This document shows positions 55,120-63,660 of a stretch of DNA of 64,000 bases, piece by piece. The notes beneath the pieces are model-generated. The model was not told the origin of the DNA, made no database searches, and saw only the letters and a program-made list of their open reading frames with translations. The stretch lies in the NCBI GenBank assembly GCA_020633315.1, contig JACKDV010000001.1:310001-374000 (forward strand), given 5' to 3'. The position numbers and the translations under genes were made by a program. This stretch comes from Myxococcales bacterium. Lineage in GTDB: Bacteria; Myxococcota_A; Polyangia; Nannocystales; Nannocystaceae. Every line of letters starts with the position of its first letter. Position 1 is the stretch's first letter.

Positions 55120-56436
55120 ATGGCACGGCGCAAGGTGACCCGCGGAGCCCCTCCCCGCATCGCACGCTCGAGGAAGCGATGGCCGTCTGCGCGCACCCGG
55201 CGCGAAGGTGCGGCTCCGAGCAAGGCCCCCCGGCCGGCGGGCGACGAGGACGAGACCACCCTCGGTGCGTACTTCAAGGAGATGTCCTCGCTGGACGTGA
55301 TGTCCCCCGAGGAGGAGCTCGCGGCCGCGACCCGGATCGCCGAGCTCCGCGAGGAGCACTGGCGTCGCCTGCTCGAGTACCCGCCCTTCATCGATGGCAT
55401 CGTCGCGATGGTCGAGGAGTCGCTCGATCCCGAAGAGGTCCCCACCGCCGAGCTTCGTGCGCTCCGCAAGGCGGCCCGATCCCTTCGAGATCGAGAGACC
55501 CGAGTCAACAAGGATCGCTTCGACGATGGTCGGGCCGCGCTCGCGCAGACCCTCGGTCGCCTCGATGCCGACGGCGTGCTCGCGGATCGTCTGATCGCCG
55601 ATCTGCGGGGGCTGCTCGACGGGCAGCGCGAGGACATCGGCCTGGCCGTCCGTCCGCCGCGTCGCGGCAGCCAGCCCTACAAGGAGTACGTCGATCGGGT
55701 GTGTCGCTCTCGTGAGGTCCTGCGCTTCGCCAAGCACCGCTTCGTCAAGTCCAACCTGCGGCTGGTGGTCTCCATCGCGCGGCGCTTCAACCACGGTCGC
55801 ATGCCGCTGCAAGACCTCATCCAGGAGGGCAACATCGGGCTCATGAAGGCGGTCGATCGCTTCGATCACCGCAAGGGCTTCCGCTTCTCCACCTACGGGA
55901 GCTGGTGGATCCGTCACGCGATCAGCCGGGCCATCGCCGACAAGGGCCGAGCCGTCCGCCTGCCGGTCCACATGATCGACGCCCACCACAAGGTCACCCG
56001 GGCCAAGCGCGAGCTCGAGATGCTGCACGGTCGCGATCCCACGGCCGAGGAGCTCGCCGATCACACCGGGCTCGCCGCGGCCAAGATCGAGAAGATGCAG
56101 ACCCTGCTGCTCGAGCAGCCGGTGAGCCTCGACCGTCCCGTGTCCGATGGCGACGGCCGCAAGGTCATCGACTTCCTCGAGGACGAGCAGAACGAGCAGC
56201 CCGGCGAGAGCCTCGAGGCGCACGCCCTCAACGAGCAGGTCCGCCTGATGATCACGGGCCTGCGCCCCATCGAGGCCGACATCCTGCGCAAGCGATTCGG
56301 CCTGGAGGTCGACCAAGAGCTCACGCTCAAGGAGATCGGCGAGCAGTACTCCCTGTCGCGGGAGCGCATCCGCCAGCTCCAAGAGCAGGCGCTCGGCAAG
56401 ATCCGCCGCGAGCTTCAGCGGCTCGACATGATCTGA
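55120..56436 (+). CDS. group 1/2-like sigma-70 factor
   Basis: 438 residues. After a basic 45-residue N-terminus comes a short region 1.2 (TTLGAYFKEMSSLDVMSPEEELAAATRIAEL), then a non-conserved insert. Region 2 reads KSNLRLVVSIARRFNHGRMPLQDLIQEGNIGLMKAVDRFDHRKGFRFSTYGSWWIRHAISRAIADKGRAVRLPVHM. Region 3 and region 4 (LRPIEADILRKRFGLEVDQELTLKEIGEQYSLSRERIRQLQEQALGKIRRELQ) follow. It lacks the long region 1.1 of RpoD, so it is probably an alternative, stationary-phase or development-type sigma (the SigB/SigC group of myxobacteria) rather than the vegetative factor. ATG 55120 has an AAGGA ribosome binding site. Confidence 0.9.
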   Translation: MARRKVTRGAPPRIARSRKRWPSARTRREGAAPSKAPRPAGDEDETTLGAYFKEMSSLDVMSPEEELAAATRIAELREEHWRRLLEYPPFIDGIVAMVEESLDPEEVPTAELRALRKAARSLRDRETRVNKDRFDDGRAALAQTLGRLDADGVLADRLIADLRGLLDGQREDIGLAVRPPRRGSQPYKEYVDRVCRSREVLRFAKHRFVKSNLRLVVSIARRFNHGRMPLQDLIQEGNIGLMKAVDRFDHRKGFRFSTYGSWWIRHAISRAIADKGRAVRLPVHMIDAHHKVTRAKRELEMLHGRDPTAEELADHTGLAAAKIEKMQTLLLEQPVSLDRPVSDGDGRKVIDFLEDEQNEQPGESLEAHALNEQVRLMITGLRPIEADILRKRFGLEVDQELTLKEIGEQYSLSRERIRQLQEQALGKIRRELQRLDMI

Positions 56437-56475
56437 AGCCGAGCGCTCCGGGGACGAACGGGCCCCGGTGGGAGT

Positions 56476-56584
56476 GTCCCCGAGCCGACGGCTCGGCCCG
56501 GGGAGGGCAGCGCGGCGACACGCGAGCCCTCCGCCACCTGGACGACGCGTCTGGGTGATCCGAACGGGCCCCGTCGGCTCGGGG
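56476..56584 (+). repeat. nested inverted repeats downstream of the sigma gene
   Basis: GTCCCCGAGCCGAC at 56476-56489 is inverted exactly as GTCGGCTCGGGGAC about 80 bp on, and also overlaps a local hairpin CCGAGCC-gac-GGCTCGG (56480-56496). GAACGGGCCCCG occurs twice as a direct repeat. Mutually exclusive hairpins are possible, acting as a terminator or attenuator before the IPT/TIG gene. Confidence 0.45.
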
Positions 56585-56684
56585 ACTCGCGCCGCACCTC
56601 TTTCGCTCTCGGGTCCGTGCGGCCCAGAGCTCGTGCCGCTCCTCGGCTCACCGTCGCTCCCTGGCTCGGTCGCTCCGCCTCGGG

Positions 56685-56690
56685 TAGGGT
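56685..56690 (+). promoter_or_regulatory. -10-like TAGGGT, 7 nt before GTG 56698
   Basis: TAGGGT, 7-nt gap, GTG start. Confidence 0.5.
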
Positions 56691-56697
56691 CGGCTCC

Positions 56698-57063
56698 GTG
56701 AGCACTCGGGCCCGAGCCAGTCGTTGGTCGCTGGCGCTCCTCGTCGCGGTCGGGTGCTCGGCGGAGCACCCTCTTCGCCTCGTTCCCTCCCGGGGCAGTC
56801 AGGCGGGAGGCGAGGTCGTTCGCATCGAGGGCGAGGGCTTCACCGATCACGGCTCCGTGGGGGTCTACTTCGGCGTCAGCTCGGCCAAGGCGATCGTGAT
56901 CCACTCCCCATGGCTCATCACCGTGCTCACGCCGCAGCGCGAGGAGCCGGGCGTGGTCGACGTGCTGCTCCGCTTCGGCGACGGCGAGGAGCTCGAGCTA
57001 CGGCAGGCCTACACCTACGAGGAGCAGGTGGGCATCGTGCTGCGCCCGGAGATCGGCGGCTGA
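56698..57063 (+). CDS. small lipoprotein with IPT/TIG domain
   Basis: 121 residues. VSTRARASRWSLALLVAVGC is a lipoprotein signal (lipobox AVG-C). The mature part is a single immunoglobulin-like IPT/TIG domain: SRGSQAGGEVVRIEGEGFTDHGSVGVYFG, then SPWLITVLTPQREEPGVVDVLLRFGDG. TIG domains occur in surface and binding proteins; no partner is apparent. Convergent with the FHA genes, 22 bp away. Confidence 0.78.
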   Translation: MSTRARASRWSLALLVAVGCSAEHPLRLVPSRGSQAGGEVVRIEGEGFTDHGSVGVYFGVSSAKAIVIHSPWLITVLTPQREEPGVVDVLLRFGDGEELELRQAYTYEEQVGIVLRPEIGG

Positions 57064-57085
57064 GCCCCACGTCGAGGAGCCTCAG

Positions 57086-58489
57086 TCAGTTGCGCTCGAG
57101 CTGGAACAGCTTCTGCCCGATCAGCACCAGGCTCCCGTAGGGCAGCACGGCGCCCGATCGCACCCGCATGTACGTGCCGTTGGAGCTGCCGAGGTCCTCG
57201 AGGTACACCCCGGTGTCGTCGCCCACGATGCGGCAGTGCGAGCCCGAGACGTAGCCGTCGGTGGGGAAGGTGATGTCCCCCTGCTCGCGACCGATGGTGA
57301 TGCCCTCGCCCTCGATGGGGAAGGCCTGCGAGGCCACGTTGGACTCGACCATGAGGCTCAGCCGACCCCAGTAGCCCGGGTTGGGGCTGCCCATGCGCTC
57401 GGTGCCGTCGTCGGTGGGCGTGGGCTCGGGGAGGTCCTCGTACTGCAGCAGCTCCTGGCCCACGCGGAACTGGTCGCCGTTCTGCACCTCCACGCGTCCC
57501 TTGAGCTTGACGTAGATGCCGTTGAGCGAGCCGGTGTCCTCGGCCAGGATGCCGTCGGGCGTGGGCGTGAGGGCGCCATGGTTCTCGTCGAGGTAGGCGT
57601 CCTCGTCCCACGGTGGCCCCGCCGCGCGCCCGATGGAGAGGGTCTCACCGGCCGCCAGCACGCGCTCGCCGATCGGAGCCCCGTCGGGACCGAGCATGAC
57701 CAGCTTGGCCGAGGGCCCGCCCACCATCGACGGGCTCGGCGTGGGCACGGGCGGTCGCGAGGGCGGAGGTCGGCGAGGTGGCATCCCGGACGGAGGCGCG
57801 GCCGCCATCAGCGGCTCGGTCATGCCCGGGACCTCGTCCTCGTCGTCGTCGTGGACCGCCAAGCCCCGAGCGATGCCCTGCTCCCGCAGGCGCGCGAGCT
57901 CCTCGGGAGCATGGTCGGCGAAGACCGTCTGGGCCGAGCCCACGTCGGTCTCGGGCGGCTGGCCCAAGCGCTGGCCGCAGCGACCGCAGAAGGCGAAGCC
58001 CGGCGGGTTGTAGAAGCTGCAATTGGGGCAGCTGCTGCCCGCGTCGGCGACCGGGGCCGGACCGGGTACCCCGGTGGTGGTCGGCGAGCTCACCGGCGTG
58101 GTCCGGGGATAGCCGCCAGCCGGGGCCGCCGGCGGAGAGCCGGCCGGAGGGGCAGGGGGGTAGCCTCCTGCAGGGGCGGGCGGATGGCCGGGTGCCGCGG
58201 GGGCGGGCGGGCGGCTCGAGGCCGGGTAGCCGGGCTGGCTGGGCGTGGCCGGGCGCCCGATGGGACCGGGGCGAGGCGGCGGAGCGGCGGGCCGAGGCGA
58301 GGGGGGAGCGGTCATCCCGGGAGGGGGCGCTCCCCAGCCCTCGGCGGGCCCAGGACGGCCGGGAGGAGGCGGTGGCGGGCCGCCCACGGGCGGGGCGGGA
58401 GGTGCCGTGGCCGGCAGGCGGGTGCCGCAGCCAAGACAGAACTTGTGTCGATCCTCGTTTTGCTTGCCGCAGTTGGGACAGATGATCAC
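57086..58489 (-). CDS. two-zinc-ribbon, double-FHA-domain protein
   Basis: 467 residues. It has an N-terminal zinc ribbon (CPNCGKQNEDRHKFCLGCG), a Pro/Gly-rich linker of about 120 residues, and a second zinc ribbon (CPNCSFYNPPGFAFCGRCG, about 155-173). Two FHA domains follow: about 265-350 (GETLSIGRAAG, DTGSLNGIYVKL) and about 380-467 (ITIGREQGDITFPTDGYVSGSHCRIV, LEDLGSSNGTYMRV). The second has the canonical GR, SxxH and SNG phosphothreonine-binding residues; the first is degenerate (no SxxH). It probably reads Ser/Thr-kinase output. It lies 15 bp downstream of a related FHA gene. Confidence 0.88.
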   Translation of the reverse strand: MIICPNCGKQNEDRHKFCLGCGTRLPATAPPAPPVGGPPPPPPGRPGPAEGWGAPPPGMTAPPSPRPAAPPPRPGPIGRPATPSQPGYPASSRPPAPAAPGHPPAPAGGYPPAPPAGSPPAAPAGGYPRTTPVSSPTTTGVPGPAPVADAGSSCPNCSFYNPPGFAFCGRCGQRLGQPPETDVGSAQTVFADHAPEELARLREQGIARGLAVHDDDEDEVPGMTEPLMAAAPPSGMPPRRPPPSRPPVPTPSPSMVGGPSAKLVMLGPDGAPIGERVLAAGETLSIGRAAGPPWDEDAYLDENHGALTPTPDGILAEDTGSLNGIYVKLKGRVEVQNGDQFRVGQELLQYEDLPEPTPTDDGTERMGSPNPGYWGRLSLMVESNVASQAFPIEGEGITIGREQGDITFPTDGYVSGSHCRIVGDDTGVYLEDLGSSNGTYMRVRSGAVLPYGSLVLIGQKLFQLERN

Positions 58490-58504
58490 GCCGCCACTCC
58501 GTGG

Positions 58505-59473
58505 TCAGGCGATCTCGACGCGCAGGAGCTGCTGCCCGACGAACAGGTAGTCGCCGTGGAAGAGCTCCTGGGCCCCGGTGAGCCGGATGAAGGTGCCGTT
58601 GCGCGAGCCCGTGTCGGTGAGGATCACGTGGTCGCCGTCGGACGAGGCATCGAGTCGGGCGTGATGGCCCGAGATGAAGCGATCGTCGGGGAAGTTCATG
58701 GTGTTGCCCTCGCGGCCCATCGACAGCGCCGCTCCGTCGGCGGTGACGGTGCGCCCCAGACCACCCCCTGCGAGGTACTGGACCACCTGGAAGTCGGCGT
58801 TGGGGCGGGGGCTCCCGTAGAAGTAGGTGCCGTTGTCGTCGGGCGAGCCGTCGCCGAAGGGATGGTGGACCAGCTGCAGCAATTGCTCGCCCACCAGCAG
58901 GTAGGCCCCGTCGTACAGCGGCGTGGGCTTCTTGATCCGCAGGAACACCCCGTTGGCGCTCTCGAGGTCCTGCACGAACAGCCGACCGTTCTGCGCGGTG
59001 AACTTGGCGTGCGACGGGCTGAGGAACGGATCCTCGGAGAAGGTGATGTCCGCGTCGGAGCGACCGATGGTGGTGGTCGTGCCCTGCAGGTGATAGGTGG
59101 CGCCGTCGCCCCCCTCGCCCTTGATGACGACCAGACGTGGCACCACCGGCTGCTGCTGGAGCGCGCCGAAGAACATGGTCTTGGCGGCGGGCTGCCCGGG
59201 CTGATCGGCCTGGCCAGGGATGGGCTGACCGGTGGCGGGATCGAAGCGCTGCTGGGGCCGGGTCTCGAGGTCCTCCACTCCGGCGGGCGGGCTGCCGCCT
59301 CCGGGGGGCGCACCGGCCATCGGCGGAGGGGCCGATCGCGGCTGCACCGGGGGGTATCCACCCATGGACGCGCTCGCCGTCGCGGGGGCGAGCACGGTGC
59401 CACAGCGACCGCACGCCTGTACCGTCAGGGCGTTGAGCTGGCCACATACGTGGCAGGCGAGGCCCAGCTGCAT
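58505..59473 (-). CDS. zinc-ribbon, double-FHA-domain protein
   Basis: 322 residues. An N-terminal zinc ribbon (CHVCGQLNALTVQACGRCG) and Pro/Gly linker precede FHA 1 at about 120-200 (TTIGRSDADITFSEDPFLSPSHAKF, LESANGVFLRI) and FHA 2 at about 230-322 (ALSMGREGNTMNFPDDRFISGHHARL, DTGSRNGTFIRL). Both keep the GR...SxxH...NG core. It is a paralogue of the next gene and probably arose by duplication. ATG 59473 follows a GGGAG ribosome binding site; an upstream in-frame Met would overlap the TPR/HEAT gene. Confidence 0.88.
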   Translation of the reverse strand: MQLGLACHVCGQLNALTVQACGRCGTVLAPATASASMGGYPPVQPRSAPPPMAGAPPGGGSPPAGVEDLETRPQQRFDPATGQPIPGQADQPGQPAAKTMFFGALQQQPVVPRLVVIKGEGGDGATYHLQGTTTTIGRSDADITFSEDPFLSPSHAKFTAQNGRLFVQDLESANGVFLRIKKPTPLYDGAYLLVGEQLLQLVHHPFGDGSPDDNGTYFYGSPRPNADFQVVQYLAGGGLGRTVTADGAALSMGREGNTMNFPDDRFISGHHARLDASSDGDHVILTDTGSRNGTFIRLTGAQELFHGDYLFVGQQLLRVEIA

Positions 59474-59507
59474 GGCTCCCGCATCGTGCTTCGGGTGCCC
59501 TTGGTTG

Positions 59508-62500
59508 TCAATCGCGCCGCGGGAGCCGAATCGGGGCATCGACCAGCGGTGAGAGGCAGGCGGCGGGCGATCCATCGGTGGCTTCGCAGCGCGCCGAGGC
59601 AGCGGCATCTCGTTCGGCCCGCGTGCCGGAGGCGGCGGCCTCGAGGGCGGCATGGAGCGGCTCGGCCCACGGCTCCATGGCCGCCGCCGACAACGGATCG
59701 ACGCGTGGGGCCACCTGTGCCTTGAGCCATCGCTCGATGGTGGTGGCCCAGGCGTGGCTCGCCGCGGGGGCGGGGAGCGGAGCCAGGGGCACCTCGCGCT
59801 CGCTCAGCAACACCGACAGGCCGGCCGCGGCCGCGTCCCGGGGCAGGCCGGCGGGACCGAGGTAGCGCATGAGCAGGGCCTCGACCTCCTTGCCCTGGGC
59901 CTTGCGGACCCGGCCCAGTCGCCAGGCCGCGATGCTGGCCAGCACGGGATCGGTGACCCGGAGCTGGGCGTGCAGCCGGTCGACTCGCGAGTCGGTCGTC
60001 AGCGCCGCCTCTGCGAAGGCGCAGGCATGCCGGACGGTGGGATTGGAGTTGTCCCGTGCCGTGGCGGAGATCGCAAAGGCCGCATCCCGGTCGATCTCCT
60101 CACGGGACAGTCGGCTCATCACCAGGCAGCCCAACGAGGCGAGCATGGGGTCGAAGCCCGACTCCACGAAGCGCGACAGCACCGTGGCCGCCTCGGGGCC
60201 GCCCACGCCGGCCAGCGCCCATGCGGCGGCGTGCCGAGTGCCCTGCGACTGCGAGGCGTCGAGCAGGATGTCCCGGAAGTGGTCGATGGCCGCGGGGTCG
60301 CGGAGCCGGCCGGCCGCCTCGATGGCGGTGACCCGCGTGCGCTCGAACGCCGCGCGCACGGTGGCGGTGGAATCCCGAGGGGCACGCAGGGTGGCCCCGA
60401 GCCGGGCGAGGGGCTCGGCGGTGTCGGGCAGGCCCAGGTGGCCCAGGTGCTCGGCCGCGAGCAGGCGGGTGCTGACCGAGCCGCGGCCCAGCGCCACCAC
60501 CAACGGGCGGCGCAGGTGCTCGATGCGCTCGGCCGAGCGCTCGTGCTCGCGCGAGCCCTCTCGCAGCCACCGCTCCACCTCCTCGGGCGAGACGCGATCG
60601 AGCGCCTCGAGCAGGAACTGCCGCGGCTCGTCGGCCTCGGGCTTGGACACGGTGCGCCGCACCGCGAGATCGAACAGCTCGGCCGTGGTGTCGGAGGCCT
60701 CGGCGAGATCGAGGGCCCGCTTGCCCGCGGCGCGCAGCAGCTCGGGCGGCCCACCCAGGTCGAGGATCTCGCGGAAGGCCTCGGCCGAGCGCTCGGCGTC
60801 GCCCAGCGTCAGCGACAGCTCGGCCAGGCGCAGGCGAGCGCGAGCGTCCCGGGGATCGGACTCGATCGCCTCCTCGTAGGCCCGGCGCGCCTCGTCGGTG
60901 TCGCCGCGACGCTCGTGGAGCTCGCCCAGGTGGATGAGCGCATCGACGCGGCTTCGATCCTTGCGCGCGGCCTCGCTGGCCGCGTCGAGGGCCCGGTCGG
61001 CATCGCCGGCCTCGAACGCGAGCTCCGACATCTCGGCCAGGGTGTCGGCGCGCCGCGTGGGCTCCACCGTGAGCAGCTCCTCGAGCGTGCCCAGGGCCGA
61101 CTGCACCTGACCCGCGCGTCGCTGGGCGGCCGCGAGCGCGGCGAGGCGCTCCGGATCGTCGGGGTCGAGGTCGAGCAGGCGCTGCTGGATCGTGACCGCG
61201 GCGGGGTAGTTCTCCTGGCGGGTGTACAGCTCGGCCAGCAGCCGCCCCGCCTCGATCGCGTCCTCCCTGGGCGTGCCCGCGTCGAGCAGAGCCTGGGCGT
61301 CGTGCTGGGCGCTGTCGAGCTTGGAGCGGCGCTTGGAGATGGTGCCGCCCACGAGCAGCTCCACCAGCCGCGTGCGGGCCTCGTCGCGCAGCAGCCGGTG
61401 CTCGGGCGCCGTGCTGAGCTCGCGAACCTTCTCCCACAGGCCCAGCGCCAGGCCGGGGCGGCGCTGCTCCTCGGCGAGCACGGCGGCCAGGCGCAGGTAC
61501 TGGGGATCCTCGGGCTGGGCCTTGAGCGCCACCTTGAGCGAGCCAACCGCGTCGGCCGTGCGCCCGTGCTCGCTGAGGATCTCGGCGTGCTTGGCCCAGC
61601 CGCGATGGGTGGGGCGCACCAGCCGAGGCACCGCGGCCCACTGCTCGAGCGCCTCCTCCACGCGGTTCATCTGGTAGAGCTGCTCGCCCAGGGCCACGCG
61701 AGCATCGGCCGAGCGGGGGCGCAGCGAGACCACGCGCCGCGCCACGTCGAGGGCTCGCTCGCCCTCGTCGTTGAGGTTGTAGAAGTCCAGCAGCAGCAGC
61801 AGCGACTTGGGCTTGCGGGCGATCCTCGCCTCGATCTCGGCCGCGAGCTCCAGCCCCCGCTCGCGCTGCCCCGCCGCGATGAGCCGGCTCGCGAGGTCGA
61901 GGCCCAGCTCCACCTCGCCCGGGTGCCGCGACAGCAGCTGCTCGTACTGCTCGATCGCATCGCCGGTGTCGCCCTTGGACTCGAGCGACTGCACCAGCGC
62001 GGTGTGGCTCTCCACGTCGCGCGGCGACAGTCGCAGGGCCTCGGCCCACGCCTTGCTGGGATCGATGCCTGCGGTCTCCTGCGCCTGCGCCAGCGTGCGC
62101 CAGGCCGCGGCCTCGGTGCCGTGATCGGCAAGCCAGGTGGTCAAGCGCGTCACCAGCAGCTCGGTCGTGCCGGCGCGCTGATGGGCGTCGGCGAGCTGAT
62201 CCCACCAGCTCGCCCGCAGCCCTCGCGAGCCGTGGCTGGGCGACTCGAGCATCGACCACAGCAGCTGTGCCGCGCCGCTGGGGTTGTCGGTGGCCAGGCG
62301 GGCCCGCGCTCGCTCGGCGCTCAGCTCGTCGCGATCGTGGGCGCCGCTCTTGGCGATCGCTCGCTCGTAGGCCTCGTCGGCGAGCATCCCCTCGCCCGCT
62401 CGCGACGCGGCGCGGGCCAGCCGCAGCTGGGCCGCGGCCTGATCGGGATGCTCGCTGACCAGGGTGCGCGCCAGCTCGAGCGCCTGCTCGTGCAGGTCGC

Positions 62501-63038
62501 CGCGCTCGGCCATCGCATGGGCCCGCTCGAGCAGCTGATCGCGAGCCGGGCCCTTCTTGGTCGCCTCGGCCCGGGCCACCAGCGCCGTGGCGGCGGCCCG
62601 ATGATCCGACGCGGCCTCGAGCCACTCGATCCGCTGCTCGAAGACCTTCGACGACAGTCGCCCGGCGCGGGGCTCCACCTTGGCCAGCGCGGCCGCGGCC
62701 GCGGCCGGATCGCCCTCGGCCGCGAGCACCCGCGCCTCGAGGATCTGCAGCGACACATCGCTCGGTCGGCTCTCGCGAGCCTTGCGAATGCGCGTGGCCA
62801 GGCTGCGAAAGCCGACCGCCTTGGTCAGCGCGCGCCACTGGGCCTGGTCGAAGGGATTGCGCTCGAGCTTGGCCATGCGCTGGCTCACGAGCGCGGGGTC
62901 GTCCTTGCGCCGCTCGAGCGACCAGTCATCGCCCGGGGCCGCGTGCCCCTCGATCGACAGGCCCCCCAGGCTCAGCCCCACGGCCAGCGCCAGCAGCCCA
63001 TCGAGGATGCGGCGAGAGCGCGGGGCGGGGAGCGGCAC
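59508..63038 (-). CDS. large secreted TPR/HEAT-repeat protein
   Basis: 1176 residues. VPLPAPRSRRILDGLLALAVGLSLGGLSIEGHAAPG is a signal peptide. Residues about 60-870 are a continuous array of TPR-like helices (for example LTVEPTRRADTLAEMSELAFEAGDADRALDAASEAARKD and GELHERRGDTDEARRAYEEAIESDPRDARARLRLAEL). Residues about 880-1100 are HEAT/PBS-lyase-like repeats (LAAEHLGHLGLPDTAEPLARL, RHAAAWALAGVGGPEAATVL). It is a scaffold with no catalytic site visible. GTG 63038 is selected because TAGACT lies 7 nt upstream. The two FHA genes follow 34 bp downstream and may form one operon with it. Confidence 0.8.
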   Translation of the reverse strand: MPLPAPRSRRILDGLLALAVGLSLGGLSIEGHAAPGDDWSLERRKDDPALVSQRMAKLERNPFDQAQWRALTKAVGFRSLATRIRKARESRPSDVSLQILEARVLAAEGDPAAAAAALAKVEPRAGRLSSKVFEQRIEWLEAASDHRAAATALVARAEATKKGPARDQLLERAHAMAERGDLHEQALELARTLVSEHPDQAAAQLRLARAASRAGEGMLADEAYERAIAKSGAHDRDELSAERARARLATDNPSGAAQLLWSMLESPSHGSRGLRASWWDQLADAHQRAGTTELLVTRLTTWLADHGTEAAAWRTLAQAQETAGIDPSKAWAEALRLSPRDVESHTALVQSLESKGDTGDAIEQYEQLLSRHPGEVELGLDLASRLIAAGQRERGLELAAEIEARIARKPKSLLLLLDFYNLNDEGERALDVARRVVSLRPRSADARVALGEQLYQMNRVEEALEQWAAVPRLVRPTHRGWAKHAEILSEHGRTADAVGSLKVALKAQPEDPQYLRLAAVLAEEQRRPGLALGLWEKVRELSTAPEHRLLRDEARTRLVELLVGGTISKRRSKLDSAQHDAQALLDAGTPREDAIEAGRLLAELYTRQENYPAAVTIQQRLLDLDPDDPERLAALAAAQRRAGQVQSALGTLEELLTVEPTRRADTLAEMSELAFEAGDADRALDAASEAARKDRSRVDALIHLGELHERRGDTDEARRAYEEAIESDPRDARARLRLAELSLTLGDAERSAEAFREILDLGGPPELLRAAGKRALDLAEASDTTAELFDLAVRRTVSKPEADEPRQFLLEALDRVSPEEVERWLREGSREHERSAERIEHLRRPLVVALGRGSVSTRLLAAEHLGHLGLPDTAEPLARLGATLRAPRDSTATVRAAFERTRVTAIEAAGRLRDPAAIDHFRDILLDASQSQGTRHAAAWALAGVGGPEAATVLSRFVESGFDPMLASLGCLVMSRLSREEIDRDAAFAISATARDNSNPTVRHACAFAEAALTTDSRVDRLHAQLRVTDPVLASIAAWRLGRVRKAQGKEVEALLMRYLGPAGLPRDAAAAGLSVLLSEREVPLAPLPAPAASHAWATTIERWLKAQVAPRVDPLSAAAMEPWAEPLHAALEAAASGTRAERDAAASARCEATDGSPAACLSPLVDAPIRLPRRD

Positions 63039-63045
63039 GGAACCA

Positions 63046-63051
63046 AGTCTA
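63046..63051 (-). promoter_or_regulatory. -10-like TAGACT, 7 nt before GTG 63038
   Basis: Minus-strand TAGACT, 7-nt gap, GTG. It fixes the start at 63038 rather than at longer in-frame alternatives. Confidence 0.5.
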
Positions 63052-63256
63052 GCAGGTCCTTCGTGGCGTCTCGGGCTGGATCCCGGCGAGGAGGGGCGGC
63101 GTCGAGGTCGCGCGCGGGCCATCGCCCTGGTGACACGCACGAGCGCGGAGGTCGATGCCCGAAGGGCCGCATTTGGCCGCGGCGGGGGCTCCCGGCGGTG
63201 GAGCGAGCCCACGGCGCAGGGGGCGAGCGGAGCCTTGACGCCACGTGGCCAGGACC

Positions 63257-63262
63257 TAGAGT
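63257..63262 (+). promoter_or_regulatory. -10-like TAGAGT with leader and Shine-Dalgarno before fmdB-like gene
   Basis: TAGAGT lies 17 nt before ATG 63280, and a GAGG purine run (63272-63275) fits a ribosome binding site. A leadered contrast to the leaderless-type starts. Confidence 0.45.
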
Positions 63263-63279
63263 GCCCCGCGCGAGGTCCC

Positions 63280-63660
63280 ATGCCCATCTACGTCTATGAG
63301 TGCCAAGACTGCGGCGCAGAGGAGGAGCACATCCAGCGCTTCTCCGATCCGCCGCTCACCGAGTGCTCCGCCTGTGGCGGCCGTCTGCACAAGCAGGTGA
63401 CCTCGGCCGCGTTCCACCTCAAGGGTGGCGGCTGGTACAAGGACGGCTACGCCAGCAACAAGCCCGGCAAGTCCGGGGGCTCCGATGCCTCGAGCGGCTC
63501 GAGCGGCTCGGGGAGCTCGAGCGGGTCGAGCAGCTCGTCGGGCTCGAGCTCGAGCGGATCGAGCTCGAGCGGGTCGAGCAGCTCGAGCGGGTCGAGCAGC
63601 TCGTCGGGCTCCGGCTCCTCGTCCTCCTCGGGCTCGAGCGCATCGGCGGCCGCGGAATGA
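63280..63660 (+). CDS. FmdB-family zinc-ribbon protein with Ser/Gly tail
   Basis: 126 residues. MPIYVYECQDCGAEEEHIQRFSDPPLTECSACGG is the FmdB/CxxC_CxxC_SSSS regulator domain with two CxxC pairs, followed by LHKQVTSAAFHLKGGGWYKDGY, the conserved end of the family domain. The last 60 residues are almost purely Ser and Gly. The DNA there is built from short tandem units of agc/tcg/ggc codons, so the tail could vary in length between strains. The stop overlaps the folD start (ATGA). Role in transcription or assembly unproven. Confidence 0.82.
   Translation: MPIYVYECQDCGAEEEHIQRFSDPPLTECSACGGRLHKQVTSAAFHLKGGGWYKDGYASNKPGKSGGSDASSGSSGSGSSSGSSSSSGSSSSGSSSSGSSSSSGSSSSSGSGSSSSSGSSASAAAE

Noticed and set aside
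63490..63640. CRISPR-like or minisatellite array
   Set aside because: Short codon-level Ser/Gly repeats inside a coding gene; no regular spacers.
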